From Varroa destructor (taxonomy: Eukaryota; Arthropoda; Arachnida; Mesostigmata; Varroidae), in the NCBI RefSeq assembly GCF_002443255.2, contig NW_019211455.1, forward strand, positions 37,043,472 through 37,107,471: a stretch of 64,000 bases of DNA. The letters are read 5' to 3'. Position 1 is the stretch's first letter; every line of letters begins with the position of its first letter. This document shows, in pieces, positions 12,801 to 27,800 of the stretch. Under the pieces are notes generated by a model. It worked only from the letters and a program-made list of their open reading frames with translations. It was not told the origin of the DNA and searched no databases. The position numbers were made by a program, and so were the translations under genes.

Positions 12801-15800
12801 CGATTAGATAACTATTGCGACTGCAGTAGCTCACAATACGGGTATTTCGATTGTTCAGGACCTATCGTCGGGGTCGTATCGGTGAACTCGCTTTATGCAC
12901 ACAACCAGATTAACGATTATGTGGGTTATGTCGCACAACGTATTTCATGGAAGCTCTGTCCAAAAAGCCGGGCACCATCTTTTCCAGAAGGCATAAGCCG
13001 CAAGCCATGGTACCCGCTTATCAAACTAGCATCGGCCGCAGTTATTACTTCTATTCACACCATATATTATGAGAGTGATTAGAGAGTATATATCGCCATA
13101 CTATGTTGTTTACTACTAGCTCTAAAAGCCTGTTAATAACGGTTGGCCATTCCCGTGCGTCCTACAGCACGGTCATGCGTGTTCAACTATGGTTCGTTAT
13201 CGATCTGTGATCACCCAATAATATTCATTCTAAGGTCATTGCCTACGTAGACGCTTACTACCAGCAATTGGTTTTCTGAATCGCGCCTCTCTGTGTCGTA
13301 ATGTAGCCGGCCGGCCAGCCAGCCAGCCAGCCAGCACGCCTTACTAATGCTCAACAATTTGTGCTTTTCAGGCCGTTTGTGATAGTCGACAATTCAGTTG
13401 TCAGTTTGGTTGACGCGTTTGGCAGTCGCTAGTTTAGGTTTCTGACGTGAGACAGCAAAAGTACCGAACAAAGCTTTTCCTAAATAAGTTGTCATTTGCA
13501 TACTTCAACTACTACTCTCACTTGTTTACGGCGTTAAGGCCAGATAAGCGACAGTAAATAGATTACGTCACATAAAGAAGCCTAGTACCGGGAAAAATCG
13601 TTACCATGGGTAGATAGGCAAGTAACAAATTTCTGTGCTCGTTGACATAGGAACTACCCGGTAGATTTCATTTGCCAAGTGTCAACGTGACAGTGTTGAA
13701 TCGATCGTTGTTAATTAGTATTGTATTAGTCATTGTTATGGCTCGGTATCATTGCCACTGGGCACGCTAAGAACCCGCTGACGGGGCCAACACCAGGGTG
13801 GTAGCTACTTAAGATGGGCACCCTGCATTTTGGAATGGAAAGCTTGCGCCTCGGAACGTTGTGGTAAACGTACGTGGCCGGCTGTAGCGGCTGGCCCGTA
13901 ATCGATACGTACTAACGCTTATTCGTCAACTTAGAGCTTAGCCACTACTCACACTTTTGTAAAATCTGTGTGTTGTCGAACGGCCCGTCTACTGCCAAAA
14001 GTTTAAACCCATGACGTCTATGATTGCTTGAAAAATTGATGTGCGTTAGTGTTACTGCTGATGCTCAAAGCCACCACTTTATGTAATCATCTGATGCCCT
14101 TACGTGCAACTTTCGGTATAAACGAAGATGTTTAGACCAGTAGAAATGTTGACGTTAGTATGTTCAGGCCTATTTTTATTGTTCTTAAAGTTATGAAGTG
14201 TTTCAAGATGACGGTGAAATTGTATCGTAATAAAACTAATTTACAGGCAAAAAAGGTACTTGACCTTAAGGTATCGAAAGGGGGCGACGCAAAACGTCTG
14301 CTGGTCTGTCGCGAAAAAGGGGCACAGCCATCGCAAAATCTGGGAGAAGACGGGGCGCGAAGGCATTTGATTATCCACTTACACAAGCCCACGTCAATCG
14401 GTTCGTAACTTTCCAAGGGAAAGGTACTTCCTTTCATCGACTGACATTAATGCAGGACGTGGATCAGTGCGAAAAGCGAAAGGAAAGCGTTGATAGATTA
14501 GGTTCCTATTCGCTACCTATAACCGTAGCAATTTCATTAAACGAACTCGTCACGGACTCTTTTTACTACCTCAACCCCAATCGCCATTATGTCTTCGCTG
14601 ATGTACAAATTTTTTCGACTCGACTTTGAAGGTTTTGAACCTTGGAAGTGCTATAGCCGGCTTCTCTTATATGGTAACTCCAATCTCTGTAAGTTTACTA
14701 CAACGCAAATTATTCTCACATATGAATAAATATGGATAGATGATAAACACGTTCCACAAAGATCTTGTCATAACACCCATCTATAACCGACCTGGGGGTT
14801 CCCGAATAAAGAGTCTAAAAGATCGTCGCACCCATGAAAAAACGCCGTGGCAGGTGTCTAAAACCCAAATTCATCTCACTCCCTACGAAAGGCTTCAAGA
14901 CGTCACCGGAATGCAAGCTTTGCCGCAAAAACGAAGCCTAGAGCGGCAGGAAATCCCGTTGCGAACCTTGGGAATACTTCGATGTCACCCTCAATAAATG
15001 GAAATTTGAATGAACGACACAAAAAGAGCGCAGAACAAATTGAAAAAGTCGATGCTGGTTATTGGAAGCCATTTAAAGACTTTCGTAAAATTTCCTTTCT
15101 GCAACTTTTTCTTACGTGATATAATATATTATTGCTTCACTCTATCACACTGAGCAGTCGAGATGTTATACATCAGCACAATTAAAACGGAAATCATCAA
15201 CTCGGATACTTTATATGGAAGTTAGTCACAGACAAAAGTTTTATTTAACCATTTGCGTGCCCTAATCAGCCTATTCCTTCTCCTTTTTGAGAATAAGGGA
15301 AAGAAATAACAGGTTCTGCAATGTGGTAGCAAAGTTCTCTCCGGCCACGTTTTAAGGTTATTATTTAAGTTAAGCATACAAATTAATTGATTGAATTTGA
15401 CTTACTCTACTTATCTACGAATAAAGAACTCAATAAGCTACAACCAATCAGACAGAAGCTTAGGTTTACCTGAAATATATAATGCTTCGGCTCTTCCGTG
15501 TTCTCTAGGTGGAAGTTAATTGTATCATTGCGTAAGCTTTCCAGGCAGCTCCATTAACATAACACACTTGTGCTCAATTCGGCTTTATTCAGAGCAGCAA
15601 TCAGACCGAGATTTATGAAGATAACAAACCGTGTAAAAAAAATCAGTAGAATCTTCCTGGACTGATCGAATGATAGGTTTGGTAGTTCTGCGATGTATGA
15701 TGGTAAAATTTGCTCTATACCCATCGAACAAATGAATTTGTTCGGTTGTACATTTTTCCGAAAAAGCGCCTTTTGAAAGCTGCGAAAGTGTCCTAGAAAC

Positions 15801-18800
15801 TAAATACCCACTTTTGAATGTAAATCCCGATACATTAATTACCATCGATACGTCAGCAATCAGAACGATCCGACGACAGGTACATAAATACAAACATGCA
15901 AAAAATTTTTTATGCAACAATGGTCTAAATACAGTGGATAAGATCAATTATAATTTATGATATTTAGTGCGCTTCGTTTTATCTGAAACACAGTATTTCA
16001 ACTATAGGCGTAGTAACAACATTTAATAAATATGCTGTTGGGGTTAGATACAAACGCCATGGGCAATGTTCTTATCGCCCGAACACACAGTTACGTTGTA
16101 ATCCGAGAAACAGAAGCTATAGCATCACACCGCAGGGATACGTAATGTAATTTTCAATATGGCCTCACTTTTATCATGTTCGACTGCTCCATTAAGGCCA
16201 TGGCCTTCTCGTTGGAATATTCTCTCATGGAAATAGTCATTCCACAATACTCAAAAGTTCACAGATTCGTAACGAACTTAATTCGAATATTCAAAATAAT
16301 GTTGCAGGCAAAAGTGACCAGAGAAAAAGAAATTCGAAAATATCCTGGAAAGTATGACCTATTTTCTTGAAAGAATTTCGAAAACTTACTGAGCTATTAC
16401 GTTTCACGCAGAAAAAATTACCTTTCCTTTATATGACTTATGTGACTTACGTATTGGATACCGTTAAATTCTAAAGAAGTAGTCTCTTCGGTTTTAATAC
16501 ATCTGACTTTTACAGTTACAAATGTTTGGCTTCATTCCTGCCATGTTTGACCCTGATAAAGATTCCGTCATGAGTTCTCTCCGAAAAAAAAAGAACGGAC
16601 AAAAGGTGATCATCATTTTTTCGAAAAAAAAATAATTTTTGGACGTGCAACAAATACTTTAAGAGTATGCTATAGTGATCATGCAGTTATATTACCACAA
16701 TTAGTGTTTTGTCCTTGATGAGAGGGGTAGGTATTCGGCCATGCTCCGTGGAAGTCCTGGCCCCGTTGTCCAACAAGAGCTTAAAGAGCAAATAGTAAGT
16801 TTTTATGTTCCTCTCCATAAAATTAATGAATCAGACAACCAATTAGCCAACAATAGTACGCGTGTGCGTATTTTCAAGATAAATATATTTAAAAATACTT
16901 TTTGTCTTAAAGTACCGACTACCAGGCACCATTGTGCACTTACGCATGTAAGTGTAATGCGTCCGTTACAATAGATTGGACTTATAAACTCCGGCATGTT
17001 CGAAAAATGTGTAATTATACCTGGTCAGAAAAAACGAAGGCGTCATGCTTATAAATGTCATAAAGTGATCAACGTATGTCGTCAACATTTATATACTGTT
17101 GTTACCTTACAGTTACATCCTGTGTGTATGGATTGCGAAATTATTTGCTAATATTCATTGAGTAGGTTTGAGCCGATGGCTATCGAGATATCCTATGTTC
17201 AGAGAGCAGGAAAACTAAGATCGTAGCGAAGGGAATGGAGTCTTACGGGAAAAAAACAATATAATTAGCAGGGATGGCTATACTTCCATAAATACAATTG
17301 TTTTTTAGAACGTCTGCTAGACTGATGACTTAGTTCGTGAGATAATAATGTGATTTTTGTGCAGGATAATGCTCGCAAAGCAGCCGAAAGGATATTACCT
17401 TATTATACATTAAACATAAAAATAAAATTCCTGCAAGAGTGTTTGCCTGTCCATGATCGTTACGTGACCGAGCTCATATCGCGTATGATTGCTTTCTACC
17501 AATCAGACGACGTCAACAGCAGCAGCTTCAAGTTGATTTGCATTTCTTCATGTAAAATAAATTTGCCACAATTACAATGTCTCGGATGTAACGCCAATGG
17601 TGGCTGCAAAAACGCATTTTCAGTTCTACAAGTATTGTTTTTAGGATACCGAAAGCCAGCCGACATAACGGTCTAGAATATCTCTATAAGAAACTACATT
17701 AGCAAGAAATTGCATGAGTGAACGATGGGTGGAATTCGCTAACCCCGGTTTGACTGATCGCTGGAACCCTATTTTATTTAAATTCTACCTCGTAATTTTC
17801 AAACGCGTACCATCACAGCAACACAGAAAGCCTTCAACATTGTACGTTCGCTGCCCTGAACATTACGACGTCCCTTTTATCAGGAGCGTATCATATTAGG
17901 GGTTGCACGCTTTTGCCAAATAGAAATGAATGCAACAAACCCCCAAGAATGTTGCGTCCTAATCATTACCAACAAAGACTATGGCTGCGAAGACGTACGT
18001 CAACAGGATGTGTACAAGTTCTGCTTATTTACAAGATATGCCAATCCGACAGCAAATATCATAGGGTAAAGCTTTCATATAATCGGAACGTAAAAAACAA
18101 GCTGGTAACTACCATATATGTAGATTACTATATTTACCACTAGGCTAATTGTAAGACAATGTAATACTGCACTGATGCATCGAAAAATAGTTATCGACAC
18201 CCGATTTGCTCGGCAGATGGCGGCGACGTATTGTTAAAATAGGTCATCCCCAATTCATTTAAGATCACGATGCCTCTCCCCGTCCCAAAACGAGAACGTC
18301 GCTACAGAAACCGCCAACGATCTACCAAGAAAAATGATTCGAGCGAACGGAAATAGAGACTCGACTGATCAGTGGATCACCTGATGCGTCCGATATGGTC
18401 AAGTTCCAACTGTTAATTGATGATGCCGGACTTGGAGTGGTGGAAATACCACCCAAATATATTCATTTTTGTCTCGCTTCCATCGTAATTACTATGCTTC
18501 GCTGTTTATATTGCCCAAGGGATTTGGAACTTTTCGGTTAATGCAGACATATTGCCGAATGTGGTATCGTCTAATGTTTACATTTCAATGCCTTAACATA
18601 TTGTAGTTTTATTATATCTATTGAATGTCTTGATCATTACCATTGTAAAATCCACAAGACATCAGAATTACGAACGCCCAAAGAATTATGCTTGCTTTAG
18701 ACAAATCAGAGAGGCAAAAAGGCCTCATAGCTAAATAAAACTTTTACTGTGTGTTTTTTTAGCTGCTTGTATATATACATATATATATATGTACTCTAGA

Positions 18801-21800
18801 TCTGTTTTTGGCCTGCCTTCTCTCTGTATTTTTTTGTTAAAAATTATTGGCTGACTGAAATAACATTTGAACGCTCTGAAACAGCTCTCACCTCAGTAGT
18901 CCTTAGGTTCATTTAGTACCTAGGTTGCCACTTTTTTTGGCTAACTTAATTGAAGGGATTCGTAGTCAGGTCCCATCGTAGAGTGACCGCAGGAAAACGG
19001 CCCGCCATAGTTTGCCAAACCAAGCCATAGATAATATGGACATCATGCCAACCCATACTACTTGACTTCAAACGTGCTTTCGTGGTGAAGGCTGAAGGCT
19101 TTAAACATCGACGTCCTCGGACAGTATATACGCATGACGATTGGCATTTAGTTCAAAATCGACAATATTCTGTAAAATCTAACTCCCAGACCCATAATTA
19201 TCCCAGAGTAACAGACCCATAATTATCATGAACTATAGTTCAGTATAATTAATATTCCTTGGGCTTGATAGACACTTTTTGTGTGAAATATTTCTATAAA
19301 AAAAAGTAGACTGTTCAAGTAAAAATTCAATTGGTATGAGAAGGTCGGCGAAGCTTCGTTTCAACGTAAATCGATCTTTTACGTCGAACCAGTTCCTGCG
19401 ATGGGCAAGCACTGAACTGAACTTGCCATCGCGTCAAAAGGTTGCTGACCACCATTCTTACCTAATTATTTCTTGGAGATTGTGGAGGTCATTTCAGAGT
19501 AAGAGTGAAATATTGTTTTGTTACATCAGCTTGCTTGTTTTAATGCCCCTCGTAACATGCGATTCGGTGCTACCTCCATATTACAATTAAACAAGAATAA
19601 CATCTTCAATACTTCTTCGACAAACCGAGCTCACGATCTTTTATAAACAGTTTGGGTCAGCCTAATGGAACCCATTTTCTCTGATTCATCTTTCCTCCAT
19701 GATCATACGTTTACTACTATATCGTGCTATACAATGTGATGTACCTGCATCTGTGTATTTGTCTGTCAGATACATATTAGTGTCCTCATAAGGCCCGTCA
19801 AGGTACTGAACTAATTTACTTGGCGCTATTTTAGCCGCGAGTCTGCGCTTTCGGGGTCACAGACAAAAGCTGTCGTCATGAGTTACGTCCTGTATCACTC
19901 TTGTCGATACGGTTTAATAGGGCAGTGCAATCACTATGAAACATCCCGCAGTCCATGACAGACAACTTAGAAACGGCAAGCGCTAACTTAAGCGTTAATT
20001 ACCAAAAAGAGAGTAGCCAGTGTAAATCCAATATAAACGAAATGACACAGATTTTTATACGTCTGATTTGGTTCGAAGATATTTTCTGTGGACCCTTATG
20101 CTTCATACAATTTAGTTGCACATTTTTCTAAGAAAAACTAGGTTTTCTTTTCGGATTAATAGGAGACCCTTTCGATTTCAACCCCCAGCTCGTGTAATTG
20201 TTAATCGTAAATTGTACGCAACCTCTGGACTGCCTGTTGAGCCTTCAAAATTATTGCATAGAATTCTGGCTCAATTCAAAGATATCGAAGATTTCAAACT
20301 GATACAAAAAAATAAGTCGCATTTTGAAAGCTCTCGCAATTAAAATATGCATTCGCTTCCGTTTTCTTCGAGGCCTAGAAAAAATTTAGCAGAAAAAATG
20401 CTTATCCTTAACGAATAAAAAACTTTGTATTCGTGGAAACTGAAGCTGAGATTCTCCAGGTATGCACTTTTGCGATGGTCCAATTATGAGCCTTACATAC
20501 AGAGTCTGCAGTCTGGAGAAAAGATTGCAGACTTTATATGTAGATTTATTAGAGAAAACAATTTTTTTTTTTAAATTACACGTAGAATCCAGCGTCCGAA
20601 GCAAACCTCTACAAACACTCCAAGGCCGAAAGCAAAGATATTGGTACGTAGGTTCGGCCCTACATAAAAATCTGTCGCAATTCCCGTGATATTTACGGGA
20701 AAAGTATATACTATAGTCGGTTCTGTAGTTAAACATATTTTTTGCAGTTTTAGGATGTGCATAAAGATAACATATATATTCGGTTCCTACGCGGTATATA
20801 AGATTGTATTTCCAAGCTAAATATGTGTGTAAGGCACTGGGTTTACGAGTCACAACTTTCTCTCGAAGTTTACTTAGTTTTGAATATGTGAGGGTTTCTC
20901 CAATTGATTCGCCTAGCATGAACATCGTTACACGTACGACCTGCCAGCAAAAGGCCTTTCCAAAAGATGTCGCCGTAAGACATATGCCTCTTTAAGCTCA
21001 CGCGTTTGATATTAATTAAACAAAACACTTCGACGAGTAAACAGCTGTAAGCACGAGTCATCGCTTGACAGTCGTTTACGGACTGAGGGGTTTTACGACA
21101 ATATTGAAATTGTATCGTTTCGGTTTTTTGAATCATGTATGAAATTTACAACAAATTAAGGATTAAATTGGTTAAAATGAGTTGAATCTTATCATGTGTT
21201 GACGTATCAGGACTTCAAAATGAGCTTGCTAGATTTTTTCATTCTTAGACACGACCGTGAAAATCTTATACACAAAGTTACCGTAATAACCCTCGAACTA
21301 CTAATACGATTTACTCCTTTAGAGATAAAATGTATTATATGTTTTAAAGGCCCATTCTTTACATCTTCACATTACTTCACATTTCGTTATATATTGCGTT
21401 ACTAAAAGAGTATTAAACTATATTAGGGTGAAGTTGAAGCAGGTTATGTTCTATATTTTAAAGTAATAGTTCTAAACAAAACGTGCACCATTTTGATCGA
21501 TAACCTCCTGCCATTATTCTGGTAACACTATAATGCCGTTCCTATAGACCTTCACTGGTTTCTCGCCAAAGAATTGTGTCAAGTGATTTTTGGATCCTTT
21601 CAGTGGAACCAAATTACCACCGTTCGAGGGGTTCTGCCGAAATCGGAACCTATGATTATCTTATGAAGCGAGACCTAGGTAATACAGTGGATCCATTAAA
21701 ATTTCCCATCTACATTCTCTTAATTTATGTCGGTAGCTAGATATATACGTGGTCTGGCGTTGTCATAGCAAAAAGCGACGTTTTTCCAATCTACTAGTTC

Positions 21801-24800
21801 CGGTTGAGCCGTTTCCTTGGCCTGTTGTAGTTACGTTACGTGTTGACAAAAAAAAAATCCGAATCAGCCGTCAGCAACTAATAGTACACGATTTCTTTTC
21901 AATTCCACTAAAACATCGCACCACCTTCTTTAACGTTAGGGTGGGCCTTGTCACATTTTCAGAGCGCATTTTTCTTTATTTCATATTTTGCACATTATTG
22001 TTATGGGTGATCTATGGATCAACTGCTATAAAACAGGCTCCAACACGTTGCGTTTCCGTAGAGCCTCGCAGACCGAATTATTTTGCGTTGGATCGCACGA
22101 TACCTGCATATCGAGCTTCTTTTTATGGCCAGTTCTCTCGGAACGACTTAAAACTATTTGGTAATATCTATTTAGTTCACTAGCGATGTTATAATATTTA
22201 CGGGTCGGTCTTTCTTAACTCTTTTGTACTTAATTGGTCACCATGAGGAGTATCTTTCAATCGAAATTTTTTTTGGTCATACTTTTTTTCAATGGACCTA
22301 ACCAAGATATGCGCCTTTGTCCTAGTAAAATTGCAGTTCAAGTGTTCAGATAATAAGTTAACTTATTATTAGTGGTATAGCATCTTCGATAACAACCCTA
22401 TAACAACAGAATTCTTAACGCAAATAGTAGAGGGAATGGCGCTGTCCCGGCCAAGAGATACTTTCTACATAGATTATATTTTATACATTGTATATAACTG
22501 AAACATGAGTGGCCTTATGCTTATGAACTCAGTATACAATGAATTCGATCAAAATTTTCTAGTAGCCATGCCGTCACCTATTTTCTATATCGAGAACAGA
22601 CAATCGTCAAGGTGGAAGATCAAGCAGTTTCTTCATCAAATCACTTCGCGCTTCTATCGACGCTTTAAAAATCAATCTAAGCCTACTCCGTCGGTAGGGT
22701 AGGTTTCTCTTCCTTCGTATACAGCATCCCAATAATGCTTAAGAAAGAAAATTTAGCCAATTTTCGCGGGAATTTCACTCATTTTCAAGGCCCTCTATTA
22801 CGCTCGAATAAAGGTAGCTCAGCAATTATAGAACAGCTACTACCTCTGAGGTTTAACTTTGAAATGGCAACAATCCGACACGACCCATGTTACCTGAAAT
22901 TCGGTCGTCTGCGACCTTGTAGCTAGAAAAACGGTCAATAGTTTTTCAACATTGTGTCCCCTTGTAGCATTGAAGGGTTGACATAAGATTGAACTGCTGT
23001 AGGATAATGCATCGTCGTACAGTGTCGTCGATAACTTATTGCCGAAAAATGCCACTTTTCAATTAGCTAGCAAATGCATGATCTTCAAGGATTAAATAGA
23101 CTCTCGACACCCAAATATTCATCATATACTTTCACAATCACTGTCCTCATTTGGGCCAGTCATCTGCCAGCTATTTTAAGGAAGGTCGTCGCGTAGTTCT
23201 ATTCGCATCTCGATTAGGACTTGTCCTAAGTCATGTCTAATTCTCCAGAGGGGTAGTTATGGCCAGCAACATAGTCTACTTGAGGAAAACTGAAGCGAGC
23301 GTGTCTCATCCAGGATTAACCTTAGCCTGCGCCGTGTACACGGCCTGCTTTGGCCGGATGCATGCACTGCAATTTTTTTTATTACGTTACAGGTAACAGG
23401 CTAGTTTGCAAGCTCGTTTGCGCAAGCTCCCGTAATTGCGTGGAGACGATTGATCTCTAGTAAGTGCATAGTAACATCGCGAATTCTACTGGCTTTGGGG
23501 AAAAGCAGGCCTCTCCTCACAAGCCCGGCAAAAGATTGTTAGCAGCCACCAGGTCATCGTCGGTACTGTGGCGGGTCTCAGCTTAGTATCATGAACAATA
23601 ACGAAAAAAATTTTACGTCGCAGCAATCCAACTGTTGAGACGAACGAACGGCCGCACACGTAAACAACTTCATAAATCGAGACGCGTACTAATGCAATCG
23701 ATAGCAGTTCATATCTTCTTTGCAACAACGGTAGCAGCGTTCTTTCTTACGCTCTCCTTCGCTTCGCGCTTCATACTCTAAATATCCGCATTGATGCCCT
23801 CGTTTGGCAGACTGTCAACCATTGCCTGTCCTCCGAGTCAAGTTCAACAAGGTTTAAACCGAAGCTATTCGCTAGGTTTACGACACCGCTGAAGTTGGTA
23901 CAAACACCCTGATATTTAAGAGCATCATTAGTTAGTCAATTACCATCAGTCATCTGATTTACCACAAAATCATTACTCAAGTGGCGTTGTTATAATAACG
24001 AGCCAATTGTACGGCATAGTAGTTAATGGTTATTTTGTAGATGATTCGTGCAAACTCTCTCCTAGCAATTCACAACTAGAAACTTTATGTGTAGTTTTTA
24101 GTGAGACCTAACTTCAGATACATCCAATACCTTCGGAGAAAAAGTGTTCGCCTAGTTCATTCGTTGATTACGTTGAGCGTCTTTCCGTCCTTATGGAAGG
24201 CAAAATAGTAAAGGCCAAACAGCTGTGATAAGTTCGTTGATTTTCCATTTCATAAAAGAGCCGTGACTATCCCGTGTGATACGAAACGCTTCAAGATAAG
24301 CAAAACAATAGAGATTTTAATACAAATTGAGCTACGGTCCGCCATAAGCGGTATCGTCGCATGCTTTAACAAGGTAACGATAAAATAACGCACGAAATTA
24401 TGGCACGGAATAGACATTTTTAGCTTAGATACCGTTATTACGCAGCTCGCAATCTAGCGACACAGTTAGGCTGATCGTAGACAAGTGGTCTTGCATGTAC
24501 CAGAAAAGCTCATTGCCGCAGGCGCTGTTTCTATAGATTTTTATATACTTTACTTCTACCTGACATCTGCACTCATTCTTCCTCGAAACTACCAATAAGT
24601 GTCAACGTGTTCTCAATGAAAATAACTATAATTTCATATCCTGAGTGTTGCCTTTTTTGCGTGACGTGTATTTTTAGCAATACTCTAAAATAGGTACATT
24701 TTATATTGCCATGCAAAGGATAGCTTCGATTTCAAAGAGTGATTAATTTGCTACTGCGATATTTTATGTGAAAAAAATGTCCGTTCGCAGGCCGTTATCA

Positions 24801-27800
24801 GTTATTATGTAAATTCACATCTATCGTAATAAGAATTGATGGGACGATAATAAACGGCAAAAAGCAAAGATTGCGTCAGACCTCATATTTGGAACTAGCA
24901 AATCGCGGATACATTTTATAACGCGCAGGTAACTCTCCTTCGCGTCTTTACAGGACGAAAGGCCATACGAATGCGAGGCCATGAGCGTTACACTGTAGCA
25001 TCAGCCGCGGTAACAGTGGAGCATGAATAAGGAGACGACGGCGGATAACACTAACAAATCTCGCTTCCGACGAGGCTGGATTTGTTCGACCTTCAGCTCA
25101 TGATCACAGCCTGTAGCTCTCATTGTTTCAACCAAACGTTTGCCGATTCTTCGATTTAGTTCGATCCGCGTTCTTAGTGGCTGTGATTACATTATGAAGT
25201 TTTAACCACAGCCGTAAAGAAGCCACAGGACAAAAACTCGAATAATCATAAGAAACCAAAACGTCCCGTTTCGAACACCTTTATGTGAATGTAAACCGAA
25301 ATGACATTAATTAACCACTTAGGTGGCATAAAGTTTGCCCCTAGGGATATCATTTCTCATAATATAAATATTTTGAATGCGACACCAGTAAACTGGAAAC
25401 TACTTTCAATGATAGTCGCGATATGAATGTACGTCAAAGCGGTAACGAGGTGTGACCACACTGCTATGGATAACCTAGCACGACCAGTGACATTTCATCA
25501 AGCTCTAACCGCTATGAACTGAAACGGGGGTCGATTCCTGATGAGAAAACGTCTAGTTCCACGCAGCCAAAAGTCGTAAGAAACGCAGAAGTAGATCAGC
25601 GTCGTGTTTGGCGCTGTATACCATCAGCCCCCGTCGTGCCCTGGTCAGTAAGCCACGCACTCAGTCCTATTATGTATTAGATCATATTTACGTTAATATA
25701 ACTTTATCGCTGGGCCATCCACGTACGGGACAGACCAAGACACGCAAACATTTCTGCTCGAAAATAGACGCACGGTCGTCAACAGACGCATCTGCAGCAA
25801 CTGAGGGCCGCAATGACTATCGCGCAGGCGCTAATTGGGTGCATACAAAATCGCACTCATGATTACTCCGTATTTAGGTCTCAAATCTACACTGTTTCAG
25901 TTGCTTCTCTGAGTTTCTACAAGCGTCGGTTGTATTCATTGCAACAGAAAATTCACTCTGGAAGACTAAGTAAAGGTTGTGCTTTTACCGCAATACTGAA
26001 CGAGGCTTTCTTAAACCTCTGGTTATTAAGTACCTCTAACAGCCTTGCATTTAAATTGACAGCATATCTATTTTTCGACTCGATCTGGTAAAGACCTCAA
26101 TCAGAAAACGTGGAAGGCCAAGTAGAAACACCACAGACACTTTAAAAACAGAGGAATTGGTTCTTGACTTCCTAAATGTTCACTTTTTCTCTAAGCAATA
26201 GACGACGAATCACAGCCCGTCGGCGCGCGACGTTCAGGTTGCCTTCTCCGTTAAATATACCAGCTTGAAAGACACGATCGGAGATGTGCTGGCTGATGCT
26301 TACCAATAAGAAAAGTAAAAAGTAAGCAAATGTCGGACCCGCAAAGTAGAAAGAAAGGCATGCATACCGAAACGCGGCCAGTGTGACGGATCCGGGCATT
26401 TGGTGCCATGCATTGCTTAGATATGCAATACGTGCTCCTATACATCATGGTAGCCATGCTAATTCTACTAAACAATCCTTCTCATCATCAAATTGAAAAG
26501 TTCCTCTTCTACTCTGCAACAGTTAGCCGTGTTCTGCAGCGGCAACTGCAAATTTGCTTAAGATAGTAACTTACAAGTTCTTAAGTTCTGTTTGAGATCA
26601 GAGCCAGTCACTGTGATAAATTTAGTCTTTGAGCATTTATGCGTTTCACCAAGAATGTCGTACAAAATACCGAATATCCAGTTGAATTCTAACTTCCGCA
26701 ATATTTTAGCAGATCATAAATCTTACAGATGGCAAGGTATATAATTGGCCAAAGCAATAGCGCAGCCATTATATAAAATGCAACTTAGAAGTGATCAAGA
26801 TTTCATCGTAATCTTGAGTTTGCCCTCCGCAAAGGCTTCCTTCTTCCTGTGCATGGTATATCGTTACGAGTCAACATAACTTGTCATTTGTGCTGTAGCT
26901 ACACCCTTTATCTGCTTGGCGGCCTTTAACCAATTTGAAAGGTTTCTGTACGGCGACAACGTAGCGGCGCCGTCGTAAATAGCGTAGCTCACGCAGGCAG
27001 CTCTCGATTCGTGGTGGACATTGTCGATAGGTAGGAAGGTTTACTTTGCGAGAGAACAACGACTACGACGACGGTAATGTCGACGACAGTAACGACAACA
27101 ACAATGCCTCATTACCACAGTCACGCACTTACACAAGCATCGCGCACCGCTTTGCCTTAGTCACGTAGACCGGCCAATCACAAGCGGCCGCTGAGTCAAA
27201 AACAAGCGGATGACGGTTGTGTCGCCAAAAAGCATGTCATATATATACAGCTGACGTAAAACGCCATCTTGAAGAAAAACCAGAAACGGTAAAGAACTAT
27301 TCTTTACAATATTTAGCAGATTCTATTCTTAGGAGTATCCAGTAGACTTTCGATGTTCGTTTGGATTTCATAGACTATCAAGAAAAAGTATAATCACCAC
27401 ATCCGAGACTAATACCTGCATAGAACGTAATGAGAACCTCGTAGAACTTTATTCCAGCAAATTCTCCATATCTGTATGGATAATCGTGACGACGAGAAGT
27501 ATTAGTAGGCGCTGCGGTTAATGCAATAGACCAATTGCAGTGGAATCTGCACGCATCTCTTAGCTTGTATTGGAACGTCCATAAGAGATTTTATGAATAC
27601 GGACATGAGATAGCGATTTCTGTAGTAGAACTTTCCGGTTCCTGTTCATTTACCGGTTTTGTGATGCACACGTGCAATCCTAACATATTTACTGTCCCAT
27701 AGATGAATCCAGCGGTTTGTTTTGTAAGGTCCCCATGTAGATGGGTTCAGTGTCACTCTAAGTAAAGCAATTCTCGATGTGAAACGAATCAATCGCTCAC

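Noticed and set aside
20386..20925. 179-residue minus-strand open frame
   Set aside because: No recognisable domain, no splice context and AT-rich composition typical of random intronic frames. A database search would be needed to revive it.
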